From Helopsaltes ochotensis (taxonomy: Eukaryota > Chordata > Aves > Passeriformes > Locustellidae), in assembly GCA_013400155.1 (NCBI GenBank), contig VXBM01001906.1:1-64000 (forward strand): a stretch of DNA of 64,000 bases. The letters run 5' to 3'. The notes below the pieces were generated by a model, which did no database searches, was not told where the DNA came from, and was given only the letters and a program-made list of their open reading frames with translations. This document shows, piece by piece, positions 11,683 through 25,404 of this stretch (positions are counted from its first letter, which is position 1; each line of letters starts with the position of its first letter). The position numbers and the translations under genes are program-made.

Positions 11683-13655
11683 TGATCAATTGAAAATTTG
11701 GGATGGAAAATTAACATTTTATATTGAAATTCACTTTGCACAAACTAGTGAATACTCTGCTTTAAAAAGATGAGTGTTATCATCATCTTTACTTCACATT
11801 AAGTTCTGATTTTAGAAAAATATTTTATTATTGATACTCAGTTATTTTACATCATTCTGTAATTAAATAAATAAAAAATTAAATACATTTCCTCTCACTT
11901 ATCTTTACCTGTACTTTCTTGGTGAAGTTTAACACTGTCAATTTTTTAATATCACTGATTGAGGCTACATTGCTGAAGATATATATGAAGGCAAAACCAG
12001 GAGTGTTTAAATAATTCAGTTCTCTTAGCTTTTATACCTCTTCACATAGTTTAAGGTCCAAGCAAGGGCTAAAGGCAGGACTGAAAACAGATCATTGTAA
12101 TTTACCTTAAGAAAAAAATAGGCGTCCAAGTCTAACCATAAATAAATGCCATGGCACTACAGGGAAAGGATATGGTGAGGTTCTGTCCCAGATGAGGCTA
12201 GTCAGGGTATTTTTAAGAAAAATTAGGAAACTCAGAACATGTTTTGTCTTAATTGGAGTTTAAGGAGGCTACTGTGTAAAAAAGTAGACTGGTAACAAAA
12301 CCTGAGGAAAAAAAACAGCCCTCATTGTCTTAAAGAACAAGGAAGACAACCATCTCTCCTTCTTCCCTTGCTAGCATTAAACACTAGCTGATGAAGAATT
12401 TGAAGCTTGTGGTGGTACTGTCTTTTCATAACCTCTTGCCATTTCTGCTTGAGAAAGACAAGTAAATTTGAGCTCAGGAACTAAGAGGATATTGAGAGAC
12501 GTTTAGAAATTAATTTACATTAACCTAGCTAAAACAAAGGTTTCCTCTCCTGTCAGTTCTTTTCTATTAAATTTACATTTAATAATTTTAGTATATTCTT
12601 GTAAATAGCAGTATATGTTAATGTTACACCATCAAGTTTATTTTTGCATTTTTTCCCCAATGACATTTAAGGAGGTTAGATGTAATTTACATAATCTTGA
12701 ACTAAGATTTTCATTAGGGTAATTAGATTATAAAGGTACTAGAGTGCATACAATGGGGGAAGGTACCCAGTAATTTCTGTAGACTTTAGGTATACATTCT
12801 AAATGTATATTCATTTAGAAGGAAGAGTAATTTCTTTACAAAAATTCTTGGTCTTCATTTTACATCAAGACATAGTGGCAAGACTTCTAAAGGTGTACTT
12901 TCGGGACCCCTGCCAATATGGTCATAAAAGGAAATACAGTATTAGATAATTTAGAGTAGCCTCATAGATAATTTTAGGAAACAGGTTGCAAGGTCAAGTT
13001 GTTGGAATTTATTAGTACACTATATGGTACCAAGAACAGATGACATAGCTTTAATTCCACTGATAATCAAGACCAGAATCAACCTAAATAAATACAGGGA
13101 ATATTACCTGCTGTAAAAACTTCTCTGAATGTGCTTGCTACTGATACAAAGACATTCAGTGGTAAAATCCTCCAATAAGAGAAGCAATGTGCATTTTTTA
13201 TCATGGTGGCCTTAAGAGATTTTTCTCAGCACATAAAGAAATTAAAAAGCCCATTTGTAGAAGCTGAGTAAAACAGCTTCACAGTGAAATAACAGCTCAG
13301 GTGTCAGAAGAGGAGGTTTATAAAGGAAAATTTTAATCTGAATTTCTTCATATTTTTAAAGACACAGCTTACTTTATATATACCACGGAAGTCCTTAGCA
13401 ACAGAGACTACATCTGAGGCAACTGCAGATCAGGAACCTGAGGCTAGTGCAAGACCCTGACATACCTTTTATTTCTGTACAGCAAGCCATGTTTTCTGGA
13501 GCTGACATGTGCCATTTTCAAGTGATTATCCAACTACTTTAACTCAACCAATGATGCAGGGCGTCATAACACACAGTGGCTCAAAAATGTTTTTGGCAAG
13601 TTGCCATTAGGTGACAGACAATGGTACCTGCTGCTGTTTTGTCACAAACAATATT
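11683..13655. other. Unique AT-rich non-coding DNA
   Basis: No exon, RNA gene or classified repeat was recognised, and no open frame of note is present. Confidence 0.55.
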
Positions 13656-13770
13656 GTAGAACCATAAAATGGTTTGGGTTGGAAGGGACCTTAAAGATCA
13701 TCTAGTTTGAATCCCCTCCAACCACCATGGGCAGCAATGCCACGCACTATGTCAGGTTTCCCACAGCCTA
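13656..13770 (-). mobile_element. CR1 LINE 3' end fragment (minus strand)
   Basis: The plus strand reads from an AGAACCATAAAATGG block into GGTTGGAAGGGACCTTAAAG and then CCATGGGCAGCAATGCCAC. This is the reverse complement of a CR1 3' untranslated end. Only about 115 bp remain, the usual outcome of strong 5' truncation. Another CR1 in the opposite orientation starts 70 bp further on. Confidence 0.88.
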
Positions 13771-13841
13771 AGGGAAATGGGAAGATGTTTTCCTCTGATC
13801 ACATCTATTTATCTTTGTGTTTTGTGAGCTAAAAAGCAATG

Positions 13842-14140
13842 AGTAGGGGTTGGTCTCCTTCTCCAGGCAGCAACTGACAGAACGAGAGGACACAGTCTCA
13901 AGCTATGCCAAGGGAAACAGGTTGGGTATTAGGAAAAGGCTTTTTACAGAAAGGGTGATAAAGTATTGGAATGGTCTGCTTGGGGAGGTGGTGGAGTGAC
14001 CATCCCTGGATGAGTTTAAAAAAAGACTGGATGTGGCACTGGGTGCCATGGTTTAGTTGAGGTGTTAGACTGGGTTGGACTTGATGATCTTGGAGGTCTC
14101 TTCCAACCTTGTGATTATGTGTGATTCTGTGATTCTGTGT
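13842..14140 (+). mobile_element. CR1 LINE 3' fragment (plus strand)
   Basis: The segment shows the CR1 tail blocks in order. These are a CAGGCAGCAACTGACAGAAC block, GGTTGGGTATTAGGAAAAGG, a GAGGTGGTGGAGTGACCATC block, a GGACTTGATGATCTTGGAGG block, and a 3' end of repeated GATTCTGTG octamers at about 14121-14138. The octamer variant GATTCTGT differs from the ATTCTATG of the 9-kb and 42-kb copies, so it probably belongs to another CR1 subfamily. Confidence 0.9.
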
Positions 14141-14232
14141 GGGTGAGACCGAGACTGCTGCAGGCCAGGTGACCTTGAAATTTCAGATTAATATTTTCTC
14201 TCCTGGATGTCTGAAGGAATTTACCGCAGAAC

Positions 14233-14514
14233 TGTCAAGATAAGACACAGAATGAATGACATTCACACGCTGAGATGTCTAAGGAAAAGAAGGGGAGTTT
14301 ATTTACAAAACTCAACATTTATAGAATTCCAAAAGTGACCATGGATTGGAGGATGAAATCTCCAACCACACTGGTCAAACCAACAGTCCATCAACTCTCT
14401 CCTCCTCCAGGAAGGAATGAAAAACAATCATTATTTACATGAACATGCATGAGAAACTCCATTACAGAAATGTAAACATCAGGCTTAGCAGAACTTTAGA
14501 AGAACAGGGTGACA
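14233..14514 (-). mobile_element. Solo LTR, family A, copy 2
   Basis: This is the reverse complement of the family A LTR. On the minus strand it starts TGTCACCCTG and ends TCTTGACA. The flanks are a perfect 6-bp target-site duplication, CAGAAC (14227-14232 and 14515-14520). The polyadenylation signal appears as TTTATT at 14298-14303. A perfect 6-bp duplication suggests a class II (beta-like, ERVK-type) integrase; this is inference, since no coding region is present. Confidence 0.88.
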
Positions 14515-16472
14515 CAGAACTACTTCATACTATTTCAGCATAGATAGGTGACAATTGTATTTTTCATTCAGAAACACGTGGCCATCTCCATATGGATGTT
14601 TATCACCTCCAGATTTCATTAACTAGATTAGTGTAGGTTGATCAGGTATCATACAGGGTGGGTGTATCCCCATTAAGAAGATTTCTTTATATGTTTTGAG
14701 ACTTCTCAATCCTCATGACATTTGAGTTAGGCCTTGTGGAGCCGTCATGGAATTCTCCATTTGCATCAGAATAGCTGATCCAGTCTGCAATTCTCTATCA
14801 TGCCTTTAAAAATGTCTGACTTGGTCACCAAATACAGTCACTTCCAGTACTTGTGTATGATGACATTCTGCATTATGATGACATAAATGCAGAACTGCCT
14901 CCACATAGAAATCTTTAACTTAGGAGTAGGAAAAAAATGTATTTTTTATTTTCAGTAGAAAAGAAAGATGACAGTTACCATAAAGTGTAAATATTAGAAA
15001 GCTAAACAAAAGGGAACATGAGAAGGCAAGAATAGAGTTTTATATTCAGATGAGATAGAAATGTATGAAAGAAAAAGATAATTTTGATGTTTTCAGTGGA
15101 TTTCCCTATAGGTCTGGTCCCACAGGGATGATAGCATTCCATCTTTACTACTTGCATGCCTATAGGCAAATAATTTCAAATAATTATCAGGTTTTCTTAT
15201 GTCAAGATTCTGGTTTTGGATTAAGGTCTCTTCTATGTAGTACACACTTGTGAACTCCTAATTTTATTGCAATTCCTTTGTTGTATGAACTTTAAGCTCC
15301 AGTTCCTCCAGTCATGTAATTAGAAGAAAATCTGTGTTTCATTGTAGAAGTCCCTAGCTCTCAGCTTTGGAGCAAAAAAGGACAAATGTAACTCAAATGT
15401 GCTCTAAAGCTTCCAAGGCCAAAAGTCAAATAAAAAAACTAATGGAACTTGTTTGAAATAATTGTAAATGTCACTTATTATCTTTGCCTGTGCCATGTCC
15501 AATTTATTAGCTTTGCATATTTGAGGTACTGACTAGTACATAAAAGACCAAGACAATATTCAGTGGCACAGGAAACCTAATTTGTGTCCTGGCGAGCTAT
15601 GAAATAGCTACTGATTATAAAAAAATATCTATACCTCAAAAACTCTCTGCAAACAATGTGCACCCTTGTACCTTCTACTTTTTTTCTTTAAAAGAGAAAT
15701 TACCTGATTATTTATGATTGTAGTCCAGAGCAAAACCAACACAAAGCCATCCTTCTCCACTCAGTTACTTTGCATTTTCCTCTTTTCCTTCATTTAGAAT
15801 ATTAAAAGCAATATTTATTTTATGTTTACTACTTATGACATGGAAACCTATTGCTGCTTTAATAATATCTGGAGTCTGAAAATACATACATATTTATATA
15901 TGTATATATGGATGTGTAGAAATCCCTTCTTTGTCTCAAAAGAAAGAAAGTTTTGGGTTGTAACCTCCTGTTTCTGTGCCTGCTGAAACATAGATTATAT
16001 TTTACCTCAGAATTAAAAATAGACATGACTTTGTTTTCTCACCTTGAATGTGCTATTTTAGTTAAGGGAAGAGTACATTTAATAGAGACAGAGACTAATA
16101 TGATTGCCCTTGCCATCCACTATCTCATGAATGAGAAGCTGATTTTATACGTCTAGATGTAATGATAATGCTCACATAAATTAAAGATCACAGAAGAATC
16201 TTTGTAAGAAGTTGCTATCTACTTTTTCACGCTTTCATTTTCTAAAGACTACCTCTTTCATGACAGTTGCGAGTCTCCTCTCTTAGGCTGAAGAAATATA
16301 CAGCAGAGTAGCTTTACTGGGCTTTTTCTCAACTGTTATTGGTGTTTTCAATTCTTTTTTTTGGTGGTGATGGCTTTTAAATTTTTTTTAATTCCATCCA
16401 ACACAAGGGAGCTTTGGATGTGTCTCTCACACTGTGCCTAGCATGGAAATTACAAACTCTGTCATTAGGATT

Positions 16473-16532
16473 NNNNNNNNNNNNNNNNNNNNNNNNNNNN
16501 NNNNNNNNNNNNNNNNNNNNNNNNNNNNNNNN
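16473..16532. other. Assembly gap (60 N)
   Basis: A run of N between unique AT-rich flanks. Neither flank shows a simple repeat that would explain it. Confidence 0.99.
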
Positions 16533-18321
16533 TAGTAAAACTGATGTTGATTAGCAGGTTCTTGCTTGTAACTTCCATGTAACATACCATGGGTGTCTTA
16601 TTTTTTTTTTTACATTATGACTAATTCACCAATAAACAGAATAATTGGAAAAGTTCACAATCAAAATGGTCCCCTTAGGAGGTCTTTTGCCATTGCATAC
16701 AAGACAAAACACTTAACTTTGGTAGTTTAAATCTGGGGTCTGCTGCAGTGAATTGGATTATAGATGTTTGTAACAGATCCTACTCTTGGGCATGCTTGAC
16801 CTCTGTTTTATTTTTAAGGTTTCAGTTTATCTTCCCTGACCTTGTGACTGTGAGAGCTCACACTGCACACTGTAAACACTTAGATTGAACTTACTCCAGT
16901 TTTTTTAGAGTCCAGCTGTTGGTAATTCTCGATTAATAATCCCAAAAGCTTCAATGTGAATGCTGACATTGGGCATGTACCCAAAGCGGAACAGTTTTTC
17001 TTGTAGCTCAAAACCACACAAATATTGATTGGATTCCAAACAAAAGCTGACATTTTAAAATAAAAATGGTAGAAAATAAGTCCATATCTTTTGCAGTAAT
17101 TCCTCCCATTTTAATACTGCTTTCAGAAGTTAGAGTTTCCCAAATAATTGTCATAAACAGATTTTTTTTATGTGTGGATCCCACATATATGTCTTCTGTA
17201 CTCCCTGACAAAGTATCAATACAAAGAGCAGTATGGTAGCTTAATAGCTGACCTTGTCAGACCAAAAGCTAAACCCCAGTCTTTCTCCCATCTTTGAAAT
17301 GAAGGCTCACATAATTTTGTAGCATGATATTTCAAACTTATTTCAGAATTGTTGTAATTGTGAAACCAGGCACTAGACATTTCAAATAAAACTGAAGAGA
17401 AACTGGAAGTATTTGTTAGTTATCATGGGATTTTTATGGAAGCAAATGGAAAAATTAACAGTGTACAATCACTAATGTAATATTTTGACTTTTTTAACTC
17501 TCATATTTTAAAAATGTTGTAAAGTAGGCTTCACAAAAATAGAAGAAACTACTACTGCAACAATGAATATCAAGGCTTACCATTTCTTTTTTCTTCTCTT
17601 TTAGTAAAATGGGCTGATGTTCAGAAAATTCTTCTTTCTGCTCTTTATTCATATCCACTACTGCTATATCAGTATTTTTTTCCAAGTCTTCTATTTACAT
17701 GCATGCTTTTCCATGAAATTTTGTATTTAAAAATGGCTCTATGTGGCTCTATGTGAAATGGTTTTTTTTGTAAGATAGCCTCCGTATAATCAGTCCATAA
17801 GAAAGTATGTTGGCAGAAATTCTCTTAAAATAGAGAATAATTGTGTGTCACTTTAGTATAATTCAGAAAAAAATATGTCTTATGCTTTTTTTAATGATAA
17901 ATTAAATCAAACACATAGATCCTGACTTATTAATGTTTCACAGTTCTTCAGCAATAAAAGTGTCTTAACTAAATTTTACACTGTTGTATAAAGAGTATTT
18001 CTCAGTGGGCACATTTAAATTTCAAGCAAGTCTTGCTCTTGAACCCAATCTTCTGTGGCCATGAAAACCATGTTGTTGCCATAATGCTTTGTCCTATAAT
18101 TCCACAACTGAAAATTAGTTATGGTAGATAAGGTACTGTGTTACTTCTAGGATTTTTTACTCTTCTAAGTTCAAGATTTCAGATCACACCTTGATAAATG
18201 CTCAAATTTCATTTAAATCTAGAATGGTAACTGAATCATGCAACAGAAATCAAAGAGAAACTTTATCTGGCTCAAAGAAGTAGAATTTGTAATTAAACTA
18301 GGAACATTTTACAGATATCAC

Positions 18322-18324
<3 letters not shown>

Positions 18325-18410
<86 letters not shown>
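18325..18410. repeat. Pure poly(A) tract, 86 bases
   Basis: Uninterrupted A from 18325 to 18410. The upstream 150 bases show no CR1 end, tRNA-like or gene-derived sequence, so I cannot assign it as the tail of a retrocopy. The 82-residue-like lysine run in the overlapping open frame is only the A tract read in frame. Confidence 0.95.
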
Positions 18411-18411
<1 letters not shown>

Positions 18412-21400
18412 CAGCTAAGCCATTAGGAAGATGAAAGGTTATGACAGTGAACATAACACAAAGGACCACCTGTTACAAGATTTAATAAGCTAATATTTTT
18501 ATGTCAGTGACTTCTTCTTCTTAAATACTGGATCTTTTGTCACAAATCAGATACCAAACAAAAGTCTAATATGTCTTTAGTCACTTAAGGCTTAAAGATT
18601 TGCCTTCCTGACTCACTATGGGCTTTGCTTTGTTACTCAAAAATTTTGCAAAAAATGTACAGAACTTAATCTGACTTTTGATAGGCTACAAAGGTATGTC
18701 ATAGATATCTACACAATGATTGTGGCATCCAGCAGTAGATTCGATACAAAATTACATATTCCAATTCAGTTTGAAATACCTAGGAAGCCCATGTTTTTTG
18801 TTCCTAATTCCTATTGCTTGATATGGGCTAGAGGATTTCTTAAAACTAAAATAACATAAAAGTGCATACAATCTTGATACAGTCACAATATATTAACTGA
18901 TTTAAGTACACATATTTTATATGTCTGATGCAAGTAAATACTCCAGATTTCCTCTTCACTATCAGTCCTTTTTCATGGATTAATTTCTTTTTTATGTGTG
19001 TGAGCAGGGGGGAATATTCTATGCTTTGTTTAATCCAAGCTTATGTACAGAAGACAGACATATTTTTAGGAAAATGTATTTTCACTTCTATATTTGTAAA
19101 AAACTAAGTATGCCAAATTATGTTGTTAATATTTTTTTAACATTTTGCTCATTAGCACAGGAACAGTATATCCAAAGCATCTGTATTTTAAAGCATCATT
19201 TCTACTGAAATGGTCCAATTCTGAGTGGAAGAACAGGCAGGAATAGTTCTCATGGTTTGGTTCACCTTTAAAGTCTGTGACATGGAAAAGTGCCTCATAA
19301 CTTCCCATATCTCCCTTTATTGAGTACCTCTGGGTAAGGAAATAAGTGAAGAACTTGATAAAAGGAAATTTTTGTGTCGAGTTTTGGAGGCAGAAAGTTG
19401 TCATGCCTGGGGTTTCTGAATGTCAGCTACTGAAAGAAGACTAAAATTAAGATGGCTCAAAAGCTCTGCCAGAATAACCAAGTTACTAAAGAAAATCTAC
19501 CTAGAGAACTTCTTCCGTTGTGTTTTTGGTTCTAAGCAGTGTTATGCACTTGGGACTGTCTTAAGAAAGCACAAGGGCAATATTGAATATTCTGCTAAAG
19601 TCCATGTTTAACACCCTCTCAAATCAATTTTTCTATTATCTTACAGCTGGAAGAAATCTCTACTCAGTCTGCATGTTATGGTTAAGTGATTATGAAGTTG
19701 GCCATCTCAGTGTGAAACAAAACCTTGCTTATAAATATGAGCATCAATGATTATCAAGTGGAGAATCACTTGCCTTCAAGATAATTTGCAATTGTTTTCA
19801 CATCTTAGAGCAACTGTCATTTGAACAGATCAATCATACTGCTGCTTTAAAAGTAGACTTTGTTTAGAGCCCCCTTCCTGGCATGAAGAATTTCAAGTTC
19901 CTATTATAAACACTTTTATAATTAGTGAGAGAGAGCAAAAGAATAGGTAATAAATAAATGAGACACTGTCAAATGAAAAAGTAAAACATGCTAATTTGTA
20001 CCTTGCTCTTTGTTAAAGTTTACTCTATGTTGTATGTGTACATTTTCACATGAGACCATTCAAGAAAATATACCTCCGTTTCCACAGACAAGAAAAATAT
20101 ACAGGCACAAAAGAAAAGGCTGGGTGTTGTTCATGCCTGGGAAAGTCCTGCTTTTGAGAGGGGTTAATTGAGATCAATCACAACTCAATCTTTTTAGTGT
20201 CTGCTGTCTTCTTAATACAGACATAAGGCAGTATGTGCCCCTACTGTAGTTACAGTAATCCAGATCCATGGTTTTCAAAAAATATGGGGAAAGATTAAAT
20301 AACCTAGGTTTATCTACAATAGCACATTTCCCTTGCTGAGTGTGGTTTGAGGTAAACTCCTTGAGTAACACTTGCAGTTACGCAATTAGGGTTTCATCGC
20401 CCCAAGGAGCAAGATTTACGCTGTTAAGTTCTGGCATTTATGTGCAGTATTAAATTACTATAGACATCATTATTTCATCAAATACATCATCAGTTGCAAA
20501 AACATGAGCAAAGAGATAAACAAAAATTCTCATTATGTACTTATTTTACTAAAAATGTACCTTTTTTTCTCTCAGAATTACCATCGTCTTCCCCAATTAA
20601 TCTCAAGACTCTTATTGAGATACGGAATCATACTCAGATTAGAACTCCTATACTGGTTCCAGCCACATTTAGCAGAAAATGTACTCATGTTTTCCTTCCA
20701 TGTGAAATAGCCATATTTTCCCATTTTTTACCAGAATGCAATGCTTTATTCCTAAAGTAAGTCTTTACTGCATTAGAAATAAAATTATAAAGGAAGAGTA
20801 TATTCAGGCTTCTCTACAGATGAAAGTCATAGTACAAATATAATTAGAAGAAAAAGTTGAAGTTAAAGATTAGAAGTAACTTCTTTGTCACTTCTGTTTT
20901 CCCTGTGCTTTGAAGTATGTTTTATTTATGAGGAGAAAAAGAAAAAAAGAAAAACTCCAAAGTAATAAATAAAATACTTATCCCCTAAGATTATACTCTA
21001 AGAAAGCAGGTATAAAGAAATATAGGATATCTGTGGAAGTTATTTGCACCCTTACCTGGTGCTAGAGGCATGGTTTGTATTATAAAATACTCATGGCCAA
21101 TATCAATATCTGAGTTACAACTTCAGACCCCATACAGACTTCTAGTGTCACTGAATTTCACCAAAATAATCACAGATCTGGGTTTGAATCAAAGCCTGTG
21201 TTACAATCTGACTTTGCTGTAAGCATCTTTACCTTGTCACAATGGTAGCTTCATATTAAATTCAATATTTACTTTACTGGGAAATAAATATAAAAAATGC
21301 AGTATTTGCTTGTGGACTGATAAAATATTATTCACCTGAACTGCAAATGCCAATATAACTTTAGCCTCTGAAAAGAGCTTTTCTATCTCTCAGTGCCCCT

Positions 21401-23892
21401 GTTTTGCAAAAATTAAAATTTAAAAATTTCAATGCCATTCCTGAAGCATGCTTTCATGTGTATGAAGGTAGCATGCTTTTATGAGTTACAGAGGTTTCCA
21501 GGCACACAGTTCCCCCAGTATTGGTGTATTAAGAGTAAAGAAATTTGGCAGAAAATAAACTCCTTTGCATTCCAACAGATCCTCAGAGGGCTGGCTGAAG
21601 TTGGGCTTAGTTTGTGATTATAGCCAATTCAGCACTATGCAAGTCCAGTTGCAGTTAACAAAAACTTTTACAATCACAGATTCACAAACACTCCAGCTTC
21701 TTGAAGTAACAAAAATTCAGATTTTTATTATTATTAATAAATGCACTTAAAGTTTTAGCACTTGATATACTAAGATCAACCAATGATTAACTAAAGTAAG
21801 ATAGCAAGTCAAACTATATGAACAAATTCAGCTTTTCACTAAGCTTAACTTGACTCTTAATTAGTCTTGGATTTACCTGGGTATGCTCTGGTGCATTCAG
21901 AGAGAGACAATTGGTTATTTGTTGCTGCTAGTTCAGTCACTAGTTTTAGTTGAACAGTACAGATGGCATATTATAACCAGTCTCTTCTGCTGCAGTAATT
22001 CTGTGTCTTAGGTAAGTCAGGACTGTTTGTTTGACTTGTGTAACATACAGATACTGCCTGTTTTCCTCTGGGTTTATGAAATTTTTAATTTCACAGATAA
22101 GAAATGTTAATAATCTGTTTACTCCATCAAATAGAGAAAATTCAAACCTCAATTAAAAAAAAAAATCAAATGGTTTCCACAATGTGAAAGGCTCTTAACT
22201 ACCCTGTCCTCAAAATCTATCACAGCCTTGGAATAGATCTTCCCATGTCCCCACCCTACAAGCCATCTTGACTGATGATAATTTATTCCAGCTGTTGCAA
22301 CTGTATTTTCTTTTGGCCTGCACTTTTTCCTGCCATGCATCCCTGCTCCTTCACACTAAAAAATCAAAAACACAAACGCAAAATATCAAACCACAACAAG
22401 TTGGGGAAAGAAACCATTGCACAATGCCCACTATTCTCCCACAGGAAGAATACTGAAATTCTGAGAAGGCTCTTGGATGCTTTAACAAGCTGACTTACAC
22501 AGTTATCACACTTAGTGATTTTAGTTTAGCTGCAGTTCTAGAAGACAAAGTAATCATTAGACACTCACAAGTCAGGTAATGCTTTTCAGGTCCTATAACA
22601 TGTCTTGAATTGCTTTTATCAGTTGAACTTCTAAAAAATGTATTTCTTTTTTCATCTCGGTTGCTCAGAGCTTATGATTGATCTTATGTTTGTGTAGTCT
22701 TTCATACTCTTAAAATCACATGAACATAGAATATAAAACACTTGACATATACTGGTGTAACTCCATTTATTTTCTCTAGTTTTGTTATGTGAGAAAATAT
22801 ATTGGGCCATTTTGAGAAACTATTTTGAGTTTTTATAAGTGATTTAGTACCACATGGGGGTTTTGCCTCAAAGTCATCTAATGGCAAAAAAAGAATCAAT
22901 ATTATTTTCTTGGATCACAAAGATATCATAAAATATATAAACACATGCATCTGTGGGCAGTTATGTAATTTCATTAGGGTCCCACAGAATGTGGACATCT
23001 TCCCACAGATTCTTGTAGAAAAGTTTCTGTCACAAGCTTCAGTAGCACTTATTCCTCTGGGGATAAATGTTAAGTTAGACTTTGTTCAAAATTTTAGACC
23101 TAGAAGAAGTCAAGGAATAATTTTAGATAATTTTCAAAAGGCTCCAATATCTCACTCTTAGTGCTACATGTTTTATTCAAATAAGATGTTTTAAACATGA
23201 TTTATAATTGGTAATGAAGCTTACCCTTCCCCAAAGAGATAAATTCAGCCTTGAGCTAAAATGCATGAAAAGAATATCCTATAGAGATGCAATTATTTCT
23301 TTCACAGAACAGGTGTTTTTCTCTTTATCCTGAAATAAAATCATAAAGTTTGCTGGTAAAAGAAATTATTTTTGTTCTAATTATTAAAATTTTTCTTGAA
23401 TTCTAGGGTAAGATGGCTTATATAACAAATTTGATGGAGTTTACCTTCTAAAAATAAACTTTGCAGACAAAGGTCAGCTTTATTGGCAGCGATACTGAGA
23501 GGACTCACTTATCCTGTCCAAATTTGCAAAAATATAATTTTAGAAGGTGTATATATTATTTCTAAGAATAGCGCCAAAGAAATGCTACTTAACATTGGAG
23601 CTCTCCAGAACTGTCAGCCTCAGTATAATGCCTGACACTGAAGGAATCAATCTTCTCCTAGCTCTAAAGATAGTTAAAAAACAGTTGGTAAGTCTGATGT
23701 TATCTTCAAAAGGTGAAATTCAAAGGCTATTTACTTACAGCAGTGGAAGAAAAGGACTCCAAAACCACCGACCATATTTGTTGTTCAAGATAAAAGCAAT
23801 TCAATTTGAAAACAGATTGAATAATCACAATCTTCCAGGTGAGCCATAGAATATTTCTCCACAGAAATGACACCAGAAACTTAAACTGGAAG

Positions 23893-25404
23893 AAGGAGTA
23901 GGGAATTCTGGAGGGCTACATGGATGTCATGAGGTTGTACAGGGAAAAAAAAAAAATTAGAAGAGCCAAAACTCAGCTGGAACTTAATATGGCTACTGCT
24001 ATAAAAGGTGACAAATACATCTGCAACCCAAGGAGGGCTAAGGAGAATCTCCGTCCTTTAATGGATGTAGGCAGAAACGTAATAACAAAGGATAAGGAAA
24101 AGGCTATGGTACCTAATATCTTCTTTGTCTCAGTCTTTAAAAGTAAAATCAAGTGTTTCAGGATACATGGGACCTGAGCTGAAAGATAGAAATCCAGAAG
24201 GATGGGAAAGAAAATGAAGCCCCAGTAATCCGTGGGAAAAAAGGTCAGCAACCTACTATATCACTTGGACACTCGCAAATCTATAGGGCCACATAGCATC
24301 CACCCAAGGGTACTGAAGTAACTGGTGGAAGAGCTCACCAAGACATTTTCCATCAATTATCAAGCATCCTGATAGGGGAAGTCCCAGTTGAGTGGAGGTG
24401 AGCAAATGTGACATCCATCTACAAGAAGGGAAAGAAGAAGGATCCAAGGGACTACAGGCCTGTCAGTCTGATCTCAGTGCTCAGGAAGGGCTTGGAACAG
24501 ATCACCTTGAGCATCATGCAGCACAGTACACAAGATCATGCATGGATTTATGAAAGGTAGGTCCTGCTTGATTGACCAGGTCTCCTTCTATGACAAGATA
24601 TCATCCTTAGTGGATGAGAAAAATGCTGTGGATGTTGTCTATCTAGATTGCAATAAAGCATTTGACACCATTTCCCACAGGACTGTCCTGGAGACACTGC
24701 TCATGGCCTGGATGAGAGTACTCTTGGCTGGATAGAAGACTGTCTGTCTGGAAGGCTGAACCCAAAGAGTGGTGGTGAACCGTGCTACATCCAGCCGGCA
24801 GCTGGTTACTGCTGGTGCTCCCTATGGCTTAGTATTGTGGACAGCCCTGTTTAATACCTTCATTTATGACCTGGACCAGGGGATCAAGCACACCCTCAGT
24901 CAGTTTGCAGACAATACCATATAGGGTGGAAGTGTTGACCCTTTGGAGGATAGGAAGATTCTGCAGAGGGATCTGGATAGGCTGGATCAATGGACTGAGG
25001 CCAATTGTATGAGATTCAACAAGGTGAAGTTCCGGATTTTGCACTAGGATCACAAGCAGCCCATGCTACAGGCTTGGGGAAGACTGACTAGAAAGATACT
25101 TGCCAGAAAAAGACCTGTGAGTGCTTGTCAACAGCCAGCTAAGCATGGGCCAGCGTGTGCCCAGGTGGTCAAGCAGCAGTAGTACACTGGCTGGACTAGG
25201 GCAGTTTTTGTCCCTCTGCATGGGTGAGGCCACATCTTAAATCCTGTGTTGAGTTCTGGGCCCCTCACTACAAGAAGGACATTGATTGAGATGCTAGAGC
25301 ATGTTCAAATAAGGGTGACAGAGCTGGTGGAGAGTCTGCAGCAGAAGTCTTATGAGGAACATCTGAGGGAGATGGGGTTTAGTTTCACGATTCTATGATT
25401 CCAT
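23893..25404 (+). mobile_element. CR1 LINE with ORF2 linker and reverse transcriptase, decayed
   Basis: This is the longest CR1 in the window. The 5' part (about 23950-24180) corresponds to the ORF2 linker between endonuclease and RT; I recognise a Q-L-E-L-x-x-A-T block and K-D-K-E-K-A. The RT block at 24631-24660 plus following bases reads D-V-V-Y-L-D then KAFDTISHR, carrying the first catalytic Asp. The second catalytic block reads F-A-D-N at 24904-24915 where FADD is expected, so one metal-binding Asp is lost. Stops and frameshifts break the frame. Near 25380 the sequence jumps from a GGAACATCTGAGGG block to a short ATTCTATGATTCC end, indicating an internal deletion of the 3' UTR. The 5' limit is approximate. 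Confidence 0.92.

Larger units (their letters stand above)
14521..23892. other. Long unique AT-rich stretch with two interruptions
   Basis: No exon or classified transposon was recognised in about 9.4 kb. It contains the 60-base assembly gap at 16473-16532 and the 86-base A tract at 18325-18410. Open frames of 60-100 codons (for example 19126-19404 and 23547-23849) are AT-rich, without domains, and look random. A 10-bp tandem duplication lies at 17734-17753. Confidence 0.5.

Noticed and set aside
18238..18426. Lysine-rich open frame
   Set aside because: It is the poly(A) tract read in frame.
24538..24735. Reverse-transcriptase-like open frame considered as a retron or group II intron RT
   Set aside because: The motif spacing and the flanking sequence are those of a CR1 LINE, including the octamer 3' end; no structured RNA or bacterial context is present.
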